From assembly GCF_904846055.1 (NCBI RefSeq), contig NZ_CAJGYV010000001.1, positions 186,001 to 250,000 of the forward strand: 64,000 bases of DNA. The letters run 5' to 3'. The translations under genes and the position numbers were made by a program. Origin of the DNA: Psychrobacter ciconiae. Lineage in GTDB: Bacteria > Pseudomonadota > Gammaproteobacteria > Pseudomonadales > Moraxellaceae. Numbering within the stretch: the first letter of the stretch is position 1; every line of letters begins with the position of its first letter. The notes under the pieces were generated by a model. The model ran no database searches, was not told where the DNA came from, and was given only the letters and a program-made list of their open reading frames with translations. Positions 20,401 to 28,854 of the stretch are shown in pieces.

Positions 20401-20635
20401 CGTGAGTTACCAGCGCTTTGGTCAGCGCCTCGGTACGCTGTCGCTCATCAGTGCTGGGTTTGGCAAGGGGCAGCAGTTTTTCAAGCCAGCGCGCCTCATC
20501 GACGCAATACAGCGGGGAGATAAACTGCTTTCGGATTTCAGGAGAGCTACTTAAGCTATTATTTAATAAGTCTTTTGGGTCAAACAATATCGGCTCATCA
20601 GGGGTAAAAGGTAGAGGTCTTGGCAAGTTTGACAT
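17417..20635 (-). CDS. putA: Bifunctional proline dehydrogenase / P5C dehydrogenase
   Basis: PutA oxidises proline to glutamate in two steps, with FAD then NAD+, at the inner membrane. The proline dehydrogenase barrel spans roughly residues 150-510 (SVSIKLSALHPRYE, VRLVKGAYWD, ELQRLHGMGD, YLVRRLLENGANSSFV). The P5C dehydrogenase domain follows, with SPWNFPLAIF, FTGSTNTAK, ETGGQN and the catalytic cysteine in GSAGQRCSA. There is no N-terminal ribbon-helix-helix, so this PutA should not repress its own gene as the E. coli one does. I start it at the ATG at 20635, preceded by GGAG, rather than 12 codons upstream. No putP transporter is next to it. Confidence 0.93.
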   Translation of the reverse strand: MSNLPRPLPFTPDEPILFDPKDLLNNSLSSSPEIRKQFISPLYCVDEARWLEKLLPLAKPSTDERQRTEALTKALVTHVRNDAKAIKMVDSLLLEYSLDTQEGILLMSLAEALIRVPDHATADKLIADKTSVADWKTHLKNDNTLLVNASTWGMVLTGHVVCIDPKTTASSFLDKMTKKMGEPVIRRAMQQAMQIMGQQFVLAETMVAALSNSQSYRDKGYTYSFDMLGEAAVTDNDAEKYFNDYLNAINQAAQITVKAGIPKPSVSIKLSALHPRYEATHEAEVMGLLRQRCLLLIEAARGLDVDISIDAEEADRLEISLKLFESLYRDPMTLGWDGLGIVVQGYSKRALAVLAWLSALAAEIGDRIPVRLVKGAYWDFEIKLAQQKGLAGYPVWTRKEGTDTAYLACARYLLSPQNRGLIWPQFASHNAQTLAAIMTMSTHQDYELQRLHGMGDALYDHILKDYRIPVRIYAPVGAHKDLLPYLVRRLLENGANSSFVHQLLDKSFPIEKLTCHPYDQLTLFATLANPNIPLPLDIYGDRTASFGVNIFVDSQWQPLKSAITDVEKYWRAAPIISGDTITEVALSKSVLKKRDVFAPWNHGIKVGEVINGDANLAQQAVANAITAQEAWQAVMVNTRAEILRKIADLYEANFAELMALCQREAGKTIQDSIDEIKEAVDFCRYYANEAERLHNEPPTVIDFEGNLQRGTFKARGTVICISPWNFPLAIFTGQIVAALVAGNTVVAKPAEQTSLIAHFAVKLMYQAGVTTEALQFITGGGEVGSVLTKSSKISGVIFTGSTNTAKAINQSLYQSLYQGARSTLPLLIAETGGQNAMIVDSTALPEQVVKDVALSAFGSAGQRCSACRMLCVQEDVADTVIDLLTGFMAQLSVGNPELAATDVGPLIDTTAKQNLNDHIDQLKNSPAAKVLFQTAIAEKEAEKGTFVAPTIIEVDAIKTIGGEHFGPVLHVLRYRVDKLDDLIDEINATGFGLTLGIHSRIERTADAVERRAKVGNTYINRNQIGAVVGEQPFGGCGLSGTGPKAGGPLYVARLMTIQFTPVPIMAALGEEE

Positions 20636-20940
20636 AATCGCTCCATCGGTTATCGACAACAGCAGCGCCAAAGCCCAAATAAGTGCCTGACCGCCGCTAT
20701 CAAGGCTAAATCAAAATTCAAGCGCATTATCGCCTTCTTCTCAGTCATTTTTTAATTGGGTCATTTTGTTAAATGAAAACTTAAGAAAAACCTCTACGGC
20801 GTTGCTTGAGGTGATGCGCAAGACTCCTTGATGGTAGCATAAGTAAATGCCAAATCGGCATTGGACTAACAACGAACGCATTAACCAAACAAAACAGCTA
20901 TGGACTTCTGATTGCACTTAACGGCTTAATTTATGACCAA

Positions 20941-20970
20941 AAAAAAGCCCTTGATACCAAGAGCTTTTTT
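20941..20970 (-). terminator. Terminator after the purine permease
   Basis: AAAAAAGC, C, CTTG, ATAC, CAAG, A, GCTTTTTT forms a near-symmetrical hairpin with A- and T-runs on both sides. It lies 20 bases past the permease stop and can work in either direction. Confidence 0.85.
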
Positions 20971-20989
20971 ACGATAACGCTTTAAGAAA

Positions 20990-22285
20990 TTATAAAAAGA
21001 CGATTTTTGCCAATAGCACTAAAGTCAATGCCCAAACCGGAATGCTAATATCCTCAAAGCGTCCAGTTAATACTTTAACTGCCGTATAAGTGATAAAGCC
21101 AAGGGCAATACCATCTGCAATCGAGTAAGCTAGCGGCATGAACAAAAAGGTAACCACCACAGGAGCGGCGTCGGTCAAATCCGTCCAGTTCACCTCTTTA
21201 AGCGTTCCAAGCATCAGCACCGCAACATAAAAAATCGCCCCTGCGGTGGCATACGCCGGAATCATGCCAGCAAGCGGTGCAAAAAAGGTACTGAGCAAAA
21301 ACAAAACGCCTACCACAACGGCAACAAGTCCCGTTCGACCACCGGCTGCAATGCCTGACACACTTTCAATATAACTGGTCGTTGATGACGTTCCAAGCAG
21401 TGTTCCTGCAACGGTTGCGGTTGAGTCAGCAACTAAAGCTTGCTTCATATTCGGAATTTTGCCATCTGGACCAACAAGACCGGCTTGACTGGTGGTAGCA
21501 ATCAACGTCCCTGCCGTATCAAACAAATCAACAAATAAAAAGGCAAAAATAACGCTGATCATCGCCACATCAAACGCCCCTGCAATATCAAGCTGCATGA
21601 GCGTGGGCGCAATCGACGGCGGCGCTGACATAATTCCGGTAAACTGTGTATTTCCCGTGATAAGGCTGACAAGTGCAACCAGTAAAATACCAATCGTTAC
21701 CGCCCCTGGAATCCGGCGATACGACAGCCCAACAATCACGATAAAGCCAAGAGCTGCCATAAATGGTGAAAATGACGTCAAATCACCAAGCCCAATCAGC
21801 GTGGCATCATGATTGACAACCACCCCTGAGCTTTGTAAGGAAATAAATGCCAAAAACGCGCCGATACCGGCAACCACACCTTGCTTTAGGCACGTTGGAA
21901 TCGCGTTAATAATCCATTCACGGATTTTAAATAAGCTCAACGCCGTAAAAATACAGCCCGATAAAAACACCGCCCCAAGCGCCACCTGCCATGTATAGCC
22001 CATGCCAAGAACCACACCGTAGGTAAAAAACGCATTCAGTCCCATTCCAGGGGCAAGCGCCACAGGCAATCGCGCGTAAAAACCCATGATAAAACAGCCG
22101 ATGGCGGAGGCAAGACAAGTGGCGACAAATACCGCGCCACGGTCCATTCCGGCTTCCGCCAAGACGTTAGGGTTTACAAAAATGATATAAGCCATCGTTA
22201 AAAACGTGGTCAAACCGGCGGCAAGCTCCGTTTTTAGCGTGGTGTTTTCGCCGTTAATTCCAAAATAGCGTTCAATTGCGTTCAT
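20990..22285 (-). CDS. NCS2-family purine (adenine/guanine/hypoxanthine) permease, AzgA type
   Basis: A 431-residue inner-membrane proton symporter with about 12-14 hydrophobic segments. It belongs to the AzgA/YjcD/PbuG branch of NCS2 permeases rather than the uracil/xanthine UraA branch. Markers are an N-terminal RYFGINGENTTLKTE, the LAPGMGLNAFF motif and FVDLFDTAGTL in the substrate-binding region. It probably imports adenine, guanine or hypoxanthine, supplying the nearby GuaD and XdhAB pathway, although putA lies between. It is transcribed separately, divergent from tolQ. Confidence 0.9.
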   Translation of the reverse strand: MNAIERYFGINGENTTLKTELAAGLTTFLTMAYIIFVNPNVLAEAGMDRGAVFVATCLASAIGCFIMGFYARLPVALAPGMGLNAFFTYGVVLGMGYTWQVALGAVFLSGCIFTALSLFKIREWIINAIPTCLKQGVVAGIGAFLAFISLQSSGVVVNHDATLIGLGDLTSFSPFMAALGFIVIVGLSYRRIPGAVTIGILLVALVSLITGNTQFTGIMSAPPSIAPTLMQLDIAGAFDVAMISVIFAFLFVDLFDTAGTLIATTSQAGLVGPDGKIPNMKQALVADSTATVAGTLLGTSSTTSYIESVSGIAAGGRTGLVAVVVGVLFLLSTFFAPLAGMIPAYATAGAIFYVAVLMLGTLKEVNWTDLTDAAPVVVTFLFMPLAYSIADGIALGFITYTAVKVLTGRFEDISIPVWALTLVLLAKIVFL

Positions 22286-22751
22286 AGGCCTGTATCCTCA
22301 CTGTGGTTTTTGACATCGCATCCAAGTTGCGATTTAAATATCACATCCCATGGACAAAGAAAAGAGTTATTACAATTGAAACAAAAAATATTAGCAAAAA
22401 TCCTGTAACAAGCATTAACATTTTAAGATTAGGTCATTTTTTGTTCAATAGCAGACATTGACTCGTTAGTACGAACTCTCAATACTGCCCCATCTGTTAA
22501 TGATCAATCAGCATAATGAAAAAATTTAAGCCTAACCTGAGTAAAGCTTAGCTTTTATTTGGCTGCTTTACCAATTAATCCATGACCTTTTTGCAAATTC
22601 AAAGTACACTAGCGGGTTTGCAGCCAGCCACTGCCGCTGATAAGCAGTTATCTAATCAACCATGGTAATTTTTATCATTAAAAGTCAACGCTTTGCCTCA
22701 CTCTGACACAAGGGTACAGCGTGGCGTTTATTTTGTCATTGAGAGCGCGAC
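22286..22751. promoter_or_regulatory. Divergent promoter region of the permease and tolQ
   Basis: The 466 bases hold no convincing gene. A palindrome with 6-bp arms (ATCGCA, TCCAAGT, TGCGAT) lies at 22315-22333 in the permease leader, about 30 bases before its start. It could be an operator or an RNA hairpin. No copy of the xdhA leader structure is seen here. Confidence 0.4.
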
Positions 22752-23477
22752 ATGCCTGAAGCTTTAAATATCGTTGAATTAATTTCAGAAGCCAGTTTTT
22801 TGGTAAAGCTTGTGATGTTGCTGTTGCTTTTAGCATCGGTATTTAGCTGGGTGATGATATTTCGGTTAAGCTCACGCCTGAGCACCGCAAAAAGCTTTGA
22901 CTCGCAGTTTGAAACGTGGTTTTGGTCGGGTGAGGACTTGGCAAAACTGTATCAAGGCGTTCAAGGTTCACCCGATCGTCAAGGTCTTGAGCAGATTTTT
23001 TATGTCGGTTTTTCTGAATATTTGCGGCTGCACAAAAAAGCCCAGCCAAAAGATGACATCATCGATGGCGTTGAGCGCAAGCTTCGCGTCGGTCTTGGTC
23101 GGCAGCAGCAACTGCTTGAATCCGGTATCACAGCACTTGCCAGTATCGGCTCGGTCGCCCCTTATGTGGGGCTGTTTGGCACGGTTTGGGGCATTATGAA
23201 CGCGTTTTTAGGGTTATCGCAAACTGAGCAAGCCACCCTTGCAGCCGTCGCTCCCGGTATTGCTGAAGCGCTGATTGCCACTGCCATGGGACTGTTTGCT
23301 GCCATTCCTGCCGTTCTTGCTTATAACTATTTTTCAGCAAAGCTTGCCCGTCTTTATGAGTCACGAGCGCTGTTTTGTGACGAGATGACCGGAATGCTGC
23401 ACCGTGAAACGTTTGCGGAGCGTAGCTCCGCCGTCAGCGCCGGAATTCGGCAGACCAGTCAGGTAAGCGGACTATGA
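22752..23477 (+). CDS. tolQ: Tol-Pal system proton channel subunit TolQ
   Basis: An inner-membrane protein of 241 residues, the ExbB/MotA-family part of the TolQR motor. The motor uses the proton gradient to drive TolA and outer-membrane constriction at division. There is one N-terminal membrane span (about residues 12-34) and two more after the cytoplasmic loop (GSVAPYVGLFGTVWGIM and AEALIATAMGLFAAIPAVLAY), including the conserved GLFGTV motif and pore-lining residues. It overlaps tolR by 4 bases (ATGA). The usual upstream ybgC is absent, so tolQ begins the operon. Confidence 0.95.
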   Translation: MPEALNIVELISEASFLVKLVMLLLLLASVFSWVMIFRLSSRLSTAKSFDSQFETWFWSGEDLAKLYQGVQGSPDRQGLEQIFYVGFSEYLRLHKKAQPKDDIIDGVERKLRVGLGRQQQLLESGITALASIGSVAPYVGLFGTVWGIMNAFLGLSQTEQATLAAVAPGIAEALIATAMGLFAAIPAVLAYNYFSAKLARLYESRALFCDEMTGMLHRETFAERSSAVSAGIRQTSQVSGL

Positions 23478-23923
23478 AGCCAAACCCTTATGCCCGCAAA
23501 AAAGCGGCGTTAAATGCTGACATCAACGTTGTGCCCTATATCGATGTGATGCTCGTATTGTTGGTGATTTTTATGGTGACCGCCCCCATGCTGACCACCG
23601 GCGTTGATGTGGACTTACCCAAAGAAAAAACCAACATGCTTAAGCAAAGTCAGCTGCCGATCATCGTCACCTTGACCGGTTCAGGCGAGATTTTTGTCAG
23701 TTATGAAAGTAATGTTGATACGCCCATCAGCGAGCCGGAACTGATTGACACGCTGGTCAATTTGCAATCGCAAAGCGCTGAGGGCGAAACCTTACAAGTG
23801 ATGATTAACGCTGACCAAAACAACCAATACGGCGCGGTCATGGGGCTGATGGCAAGCTTGCAGCAAGCAGGCATCCAAAAGGTCGGACTATTGACCGGTG
23901 CGCCTTTAAAAACGTCAAATTAA
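23474..23923 (+). CDS. tolR: Tol-Pal system protein TolR
   Basis: A 149-residue ExbD/TolR-family protein with one N-terminal span. The family motif NVVPYIDVMLVLLVIFMV contains the essential aspartate that carries protons through the TolQR channel. A periplasmic domain follows. The length is typical. The start codon overlaps the tolQ stop, indicating coupled translation. Confidence 0.95.
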   Translation: MKPNPYARKKAALNADINVVPYIDVMLVLLVIFMVTAPMLTTGVDVDLPKEKTNMLKQSQLPIIVTLTGSGEIFVSYESNVDTPISEPELIDTLVNLQSQSAEGETLQVMINADQNNQYGAVMGLMASLQQAGIQKVGLLTGAPLKTSN

Positions 23924-24054
23924 ATACCCCAAAGAAGTAACAACTTTTAATTTTGTTGCGCAAGTTTTTGATTTAAAATAGCTTTTATTACTCTTGATAG
24001 TGATTTTTATTGACAACTTGCGCCGTGACGCCCATTGATAGCTGATATAAGCCC

Positions 24055-25056
24055 ATGAAAAACGCTCCTGTCGTCTATGTTCCCACCACCCCTGAAGGCG
24101 ACGGTCTGACTTTGCCGACCGTGTTGAGCGTTTTGGCGCACGCGATTGTCATTGGCATTTTGATTTATCATTATTATCATCTGCCTGAACCTGAGGGCAT
24201 GATTGAAACGACAATGGTCACTCCAGAAGAGCTTGCCGAAATCCAAGGTCAAATCCTTGCCAATCGCGCCGCCGCCTCTATGGCAAGCGGTGACGACAAC
24301 TTGCCAAGTGGTGCGCTAAGTGACGCGCCCCCCAACCCAAACCCTGCCAATCCGCAAACGGTGACCTCACAGCGCGTTCCGGTGTTCACTCAGTCCAATG
24401 ATGCCGCCGACTTTGATTATGAGGCGCCGCCTTTAATGAGCCAAAAACAAAATGACAGCTTGCTTGAACAACCGCCTTCCTATGAAGACCCGTTTGGCGA
24501 ATTGAGCGCTCAGATAGAGAATGAGGCGCTCAACAAAATCGAACAAATTGAACAAAGCCGCCGCGACGAGCAAAGAGAAGAGCGCGAACGGCTCAAAGAC
24601 TATCAACAGCGCCAAAACAACCCGCCCAAGGTTGAGCGCCCCAACTCAACTCAGCGCAATATCGAAATCAGCGCCGGCGGCTCAGGATCAGCGGGCAAAA
24701 GTTATAGCTTGTCCGACGGTCAATCGACCTTTTCAGGTGACAGCAGCACCAGTAGCCCCAATACCGGTCGCAGCAAAAGCGCAGGCGGCAGCCGCGGTGC
24801 CAGCAATAGCGAAATCATCAACCTAATTCGCCGCAACTATAACCCGCCAACAGCAGCTAAAGGCTCCACTCAACGCGCAACACTTAGCATCACGGTAAAT
24901 GCCAGTGGCGATGTGGTCAGCGTCAGCGCCAGCGGCTCAGACAGCGCGGTCAATGAAGCGGCGCGGCAAGCGGTACTTAATACCCGAAACCTCCCCATCG
25001 ACCCTGACGACCCGAAATACCCAACCTTTAGCATTCAGTTTAACGGTAGCAATTAA
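24055..25056 (+). CDS. tolA: TolA-type energy-transducing protein
   Basis: A 333-residue bitopic protein with a short cytoplasmic N-terminus, a span near residues 25-45 (VLSVLAHAIVIGILIYH) and a long periplasmic part. The middle region is Pro/Asn/Gln-rich with a charged coiled-coil (about 150-205), then a Ser/Gly-rich linker. The C-terminal ~85 residues (EIINLIRRNYNPP onward) have the TonB/TolA C-domain pattern that contacts TolB and Pal. It links the TolQR motor to the outer membrane. It is identified partly by position, because TolA linkers are poorly conserved. A 131-base gap separates it from tolR. Confidence 0.87.
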   Translation: MKNAPVVYVPTTPEGDGLTLPTVLSVLAHAIVIGILIYHYYHLPEPEGMIETTMVTPEELAEIQGQILANRAAASMASGDDNLPSGALSDAPPNPNPANPQTVTSQRVPVFTQSNDAADFDYEAPPLMSQKQNDSLLEQPPSYEDPFGELSAQIENEALNKIEQIEQSRRDEQREERERLKDYQQRQNNPPKVERPNSTQRNIEISAGGSGSAGKSYSLSDGQSTFSGDSSTSSPNTGRSKSAGGSRGASNSEIINLIRRNYNPPTAAKGSTQRATLSITVNASGDVVSVSASGSDSAVNEAARQAVLNTRNLPIDPDDPKYPTFSIQFNGSN

Positions 25057-25203
25057 TCCTGTCGCAGCTCACTTGCGGTCAAATCGTGACCGCAGTTGGC
25101 GCAAAATTACTTTAAGCCACTTGCCAAAATTAAGTGAATGTCTTACCGTTACCCTCAACCTTTGCAGCCTTATTTATTGTGACATTAGGAGCACCATTGC
25201 CTC

Positions 25204-26523
25204 ATGACTTATAAAAAAACCCACAATAACGTTTTTACCCCTGTCGTTGCCGGCATAGCTTTTGCCATTTCAAGCTTAATGCTTTGCCAAAGCGCGGCGG
25301 CGGCTGACCCTGTTGTTTTACAACTGGATTATGACATTCCCGTTCAGCAAAATCAGGTCGCCTTTGTGCCTTTTGCGGGGGATTCGGTCATCTCGCCCAT
25401 CGTTTTTAATGATTTGAACAAAACAGAGCTAAAAGTCACTAATAAAAATCTACCACAGCAGCCAAGAAGCAGCAGCGAGCTTACCGGAACTTTACCCGTT
25501 TGGCAAAAGCTTGGCATCCCTTATTTGGTGATGGGAAACACACGAACCGACCGCGGCAAAGTGGTCACCGATTATGAAGTCGTCAACGTTCAAACCGGTC
25601 AAGTTTTGGGCGGAAAGCAAACCTTATCGGCGGATAAAGACGCTTCAAGCTTGCGCTACGCCGCTCACGTTATCGCTGATAAAGTGTATGAGCTGATCAC
25701 CGGAACACCAGGGGACTTTTCAGGGCGCATTGCTTATATTGAAGAGTCCGGTCGCGGAAAAGATAAAACCTCACGCCTAAAAGTGATGGACGCGGACGGC
25801 GAAAACGCGCGAACTATCACCGAAGTTAAAGGCTCCATCTTCTCGCCGGCGTGGTCGCCTGATGCCAACCGCATCGCCTACGCGGTTCAACGTGAAAAAT
25901 CGTATCCGGTGATTTATGTTCAAAACGTCAGCGGCGGCAGTGCTAGCGTGTTAACGCCCTTCCCTGGAAGCAATTTAAGCCCGTCGTTCTCACCTGATGG
26001 CAGCAAGATTTTGTTCTCAAGCAGTTTTGAGGGCAGCGCTCATATTTATGAAATTAGCGCAAGCGGCGGTCAACCGCGCCGCCTTACCAACTGGACAAAA
26101 AGCAGCGAAGTTCAACCAAGCTACGCCCCTGACGGCAAATCGTTCGTGTTTGTGTCGGATAAAGCCGGATTTAACCGCCCTGCCATTTACCGCTATAACT
26201 TTGGCTCAGGTCAAATCAGCCAAGTCTCGCGCGGCGGCTACGCGACAAGTCCGCAGGTCAGCCATGACGGCAGCCAAATTGCCTATCTAAGCGGTCGTTC
26301 GGCGGCAATTATGAACAGTAGTGGCGGCGTGGTGGCAAATCTTGGCAGCACCGGAATTGACGAAGCACCAAGCTTTTCGCCCAATGGCAAGCGCGTGGTG
26401 TTTGCCTCAACCCAAGGCGGCAAAGGCGTGTTGACCATTAAATCGCTAAACGGTGGTGAAACGTTTGGCAAATCCGGTCAAGGTATCATCCGCTCGCCGG
26501 TGTGGTCAAATTCACCAAAGTAA
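25204..26523 (+). CDS. tolB: Tol-Pal periplasmic beta-propeller TolB
   Basis: A 439-residue periplasmic protein with a signal peptide cleaved probably after AAAA (about residue 35). The N-terminal domain (40-170) precedes a six-bladed propeller whose repeats are visible as SPAWSPDANRIAY, SPSFSPDGSKILF, QPSYAPDGKSFVF, SPQVSHDGSQIAY and APSFSPNGKRVVF. TolB binds TolA and Pal in turn. It is the last tol gene present, followed by a hairpin and insertion sequences instead of pal. Confidence 0.95.
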   Translation: MTYKKTHNNVFTPVVAGIAFAISSLMLCQSAAAADPVVLQLDYDIPVQQNQVAFVPFAGDSVISPIVFNDLNKTELKVTNKNLPQQPRSSSELTGTLPVWQKLGIPYLVMGNTRTDRGKVVTDYEVVNVQTGQVLGGKQTLSADKDASSLRYAAHVIADKVYELITGTPGDFSGRIAYIEESGRGKDKTSRLKVMDADGENARTITEVKGSIFSPAWSPDANRIAYAVQREKSYPVIYVQNVSGGSASVLTPFPGSNLSPSFSPDGSKILFSSSFEGSAHIYEISASGGQPRRLTNWTKSSEVQPSYAPDGKSFVFVSDKAGFNRPAIYRYNFGSGQISQVSRGGYATSPQVSHDGSQIAYLSGRSAAIMNSSGGVVANLGSTGIDEAPSFSPNGKRVVFASTQGGKGVLTIKSLNGGETFGKSGQGIIRSPVWSNSPK

Positions 26524-26544
26524 GTTGTTTTAATAAATGATGGG

Positions 26545-26570
26545 TTCAGGCGGCTGACTGGTCGCCTGAA
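26545..26570 (+). terminator. Hairpin after tolB
   Basis: TTCAGGCG at 26545-26552 pairs perfectly with CGCCTGAA at 26563-26570 across a 10-base loop, 22 bases past the tolB stop. The following sequence is only moderately T-rich. Confidence 0.6.
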
Positions 26571-26653
26571 TATAAAGTTATTCTTCTCTTGGAAAATTAT
26601 ATTTTTGTCTATTAAGCCCTAAAGCAGGTGCAGCTATGCAAATTGCTAAATAA

Positions 26654-27678
26654 ACCCCAGTTCGGGATAAGCAGCAACCTAAGCCATTGATAAGGTTCAT
26701 CATGTAGCAACTTGACCATGAGGTATTATGTTTTTAATCGAAGGTTTATCCGGAAACCAGCAATAAGCAATCAACCCTGACAGCAAGTTTGTGATAAATC
26801 CCGTGACACTGCGATGGCGTGAATGCTCAATCTGGCACAAGTTTTTTAGCTCGCCAAACACCGTCTCAATCAAAGATCGATGATTGAGCAGCGCCTCATC
26901 GATAGGTTCAAGTGGTTTGGGCTTCATATTACGCCGAAGCTTGGTGATCAAGGTGGTATCACTATTATTGGTCAGCCAGACCTCTAGTGCTTTACTGATA
27001 TAGCCTCGATCACCAAACAGTTTGCCAAACAAAGGCGTTGCCATCTTTTTAACCGGCGCTCTGTCATCCGTATTTCCTGCCGTGACTTTGACGGAGATCA
27101 GCTCGCCCTTATGGTTGATAATGGCATGCAGCTTAAAGCCATAAAACCAGCCCAAACTGCTTTTACCTCGAGCCGCTAAACCCTCAAAGACTTTATGGCG
27201 ATAGATACGCTTATTATGGCAAACGGTCAACTTGGTTGAATCAATGTAGCTGATTCCTGTACAGTCTCCCATCATGCGTTGCAAGTAGCCACATAAGGGC
27301 ATGATAATTCGCGGAACTAGCTCTATAAACCGGGAGTAGCTTGGCAGCTTCGGAAATTCTCGTGTCATCATGCCTAGCATATGATGGTAATAAAACAGCT
27401 TAAACTGACGATACCGCAGCTGATGAAACAGTACCAAGATGGTCATGATTTCTGGTACACTAATCTGGCATGCTCTTAGCCGCTTTGCACCATTAGCGAT
27501 GAGGTGAGCCTCAAACTCAGGTTTGAACTGCTGATAAAAGTCGTCAATATGGCAGTAGAGTTCGGTTAGGTGGTCCATGTAAGAAGTCCTGGTTGTGAAG
27601 TTGTTTGTCGTGAACTTACTTTAGCAACTTTGGACTTCTTTTTTTATCTTTTTTTAAGCGCTTATCCCGAACTGGGGT
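26654..27678 (-). mobile_element. Complete IS982-family insertion sequence
   Basis: The element is 1025 bp with perfect 19-bp terminal inverted repeats (ACCCCAGTTCGGGATAAGC at 26654-26672, complement at 27660-27678). It is flanked by a 7-bp direct repeat, TAAATAA, at 26647-26653 and 27679-27685, the target duplication. It holds one intact transposase gene. The clean ends and duplication suggest recent insertion. Confidence 0.93.
26700..27578 (-). CDS. IS982-family transposase
   Basis: A 292-residue DDE transposase of the IS982 family that moves the element by cut-and-paste. The N-terminal part has the characteristic ISVPEIMTILVLFHQLRYRQFK stretch. The first catalytic aspartate is in YIDSTKLTV, the second in GNTDDRAP and GDRGYIS, and the glutamate is in SLIETVFGELKN. 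The reading frame is intact. It lies inside the perfect inverted repeats and is probably functional. Confidence 0.93.
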   Translation of the reverse strand: MDHLTELYCHIDDFYQQFKPEFEAHLIANGAKRLRACQISVPEIMTILVLFHQLRYRQFKLFYYHHMLGMMTREFPKLPSYSRFIELVPRIIMPLCGYLQRMMGDCTGISYIDSTKLTVCHNKRIYRHKVFEGLAARGKSSLGWFYGFKLHAIINHKGELISVKVTAGNTDDRAPVKKMATPLFGKLFGDRGYISKALEVWLTNNSDTTLITKLRRNMKPKPLEPIDEALLNHRSLIETVFGELKNLCQIEHSRHRSVTGFITNLLSGLIAYCWFPDKPSIKNIIPHGQVAT

Positions 27679-27731
27679 TAAATAAATAAGACCATACTCG
27701 AAAGTTAGTATTGTAAACAACCATGCTATAG

Positions 27732-28581
27732 TCAGTTCACTTTAAAAGAGTTATGGTTTGGATGAATATCATAAAACAGTTTTGATAAGTCATTTTCTAT
27801 CCAACCTTGTCTTAAGAATTTTACCTGAGCCCATTTATTCTCGATAGGGTTTAGGTCAGGACTGTAAGGTGGTAGCCATAAGATGCGATGACCATGACGG
27901 TTAAGCAGTTTGGCAATGCGACGGTTTTTATGAAAGGATGCGTTGTCCATCACAATCACGCATTTGGTCTTAAGGCTTGGAATCAGTTTGTACTAGCACC
28001 AATCATAAATCACTCGCCAATTGACGTTCTTTTCAATGAATTCTAGCGCAAACAAGACCTTTTGGTATAACGCTCCAATGACGTTGGTTCGTTTTTTACC
28101 TTGCCAGTTGTAGCTATCGATACAAGGTTTACCTATTGGTGCATAACCGTATGGTCTTATCGTTTCATGCTCAAAGCCACTTTCGTCCATATAGATGATG
28201 GGAAAGCCTTGTTGTTTGAAGTAGTGGAGCTTAGCGTTAAACTCAGCTCTTTTTATCGGGCAAGCGTTTGGGTGTTCTAAGGTCTTTTTTTTTGCTGATT
28301 CCCAAGCGCTTTAACGCCTCACAAATCCCTGAGGCACTGCAGTTTAAGCGGGCAGCACGTTCGTAATGATAGCTGTCGGGATAGTCTTCAACGTCTTTAC
28401 GCAATGCCTCATCAGTTATCTTTCGTGCCGTGACATTGCGAGTAGTTTTGCTGTGAAGCCGCTTCTTCCACTTTTGAATGGTGGTCGGGCTGATGTCATA
28501 AAATACGGCAGCTTCAGCAAAGGTCATGCCGTTAGCTAAGCTTTTAAGCACTTGTTTGCGAAAATCTAAGGAATAGGTCAT
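27732..28581 (-). pseudogene. IS630-family transposase, two-frame type with an in-frame amber stop
   Basis: Three open segments together make one IS630-family DDE transposase. Residues from 28581 give the N-terminal helix-turn-helix half, ending ISKKKD. A -1 shift on a run of nine A's (minus strand, 28285-28293) joins it to a frame reading KTLEHPN, then MDESGFEHE with the first catalytic Asp. The tail has MDNASFHK and PPYSPDLNPIE with the other two. A TAG at 27993-27995 interrupts this second frame. The A9 shift is probably programmed, as in several IS630 members. The TAG is probably a disabling mutation. Clear inverted repeats were not found. Confidence 0.85.
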
Positions 28582-28639
28582 GATGAATTGAGGGGTCAGT
28601 TAAGATATTTTATTTTATAACATTTTTAGGTCGATTTGG

Positions 28640-28813
28640 CTATATTAATCCTCCTACTGAAGAACCCATTATTATTGCTTTTTTGTCTATATTTTTAAAT
28701 TTAAGCTTGTTTTGCGAGTAAACAGAGCTTCGATAAGAAAGATAAATACCTAAAAATAGATACACTAACGATATCAGCATATTATCAAACGAGATAAATA
28801 ACAAACTCTTCAT
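28640..28813 (-). CDS. Small membrane protein (57 residues), unknown function
   Basis: ATG at 28813 to TAG at 28640-28642. GGAGG lies seven bases before the ATG, a near-perfect Shine-Dalgarno sequence and the main reason for calling it. The sequence begins MKSLLFISFD and has a hydrophobic span at about residues 9-27, a basic middle part rich in Lys, and a second short hydrophobic stretch at the end. It is divergent from the lipoprotein gene at 28855, with 41 bases between the starts. The IS630 remnant lies just beyond its 3' end, so the C-terminus may have been altered by that insertion. No family was recognised. Confidence 0.55.
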   Translation of the reverse strand: MKSLLFISFDNMLISLVYLFLGIYLSYRSSVYSQNKLKFKNIDKKAIIMGSSVGGLI

Positions 28814-28854
28814 TTAGCAGCCTCCGAAAGCGTTTAGTATGGAAATCAATAATT

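Noticed and set aside
22580..22666. 28-codon ORF starting MTFLQIQS upstream of tolQ
   Set aside because: No ribosome site, no recognisable features, and it may simply lie over the promoter.
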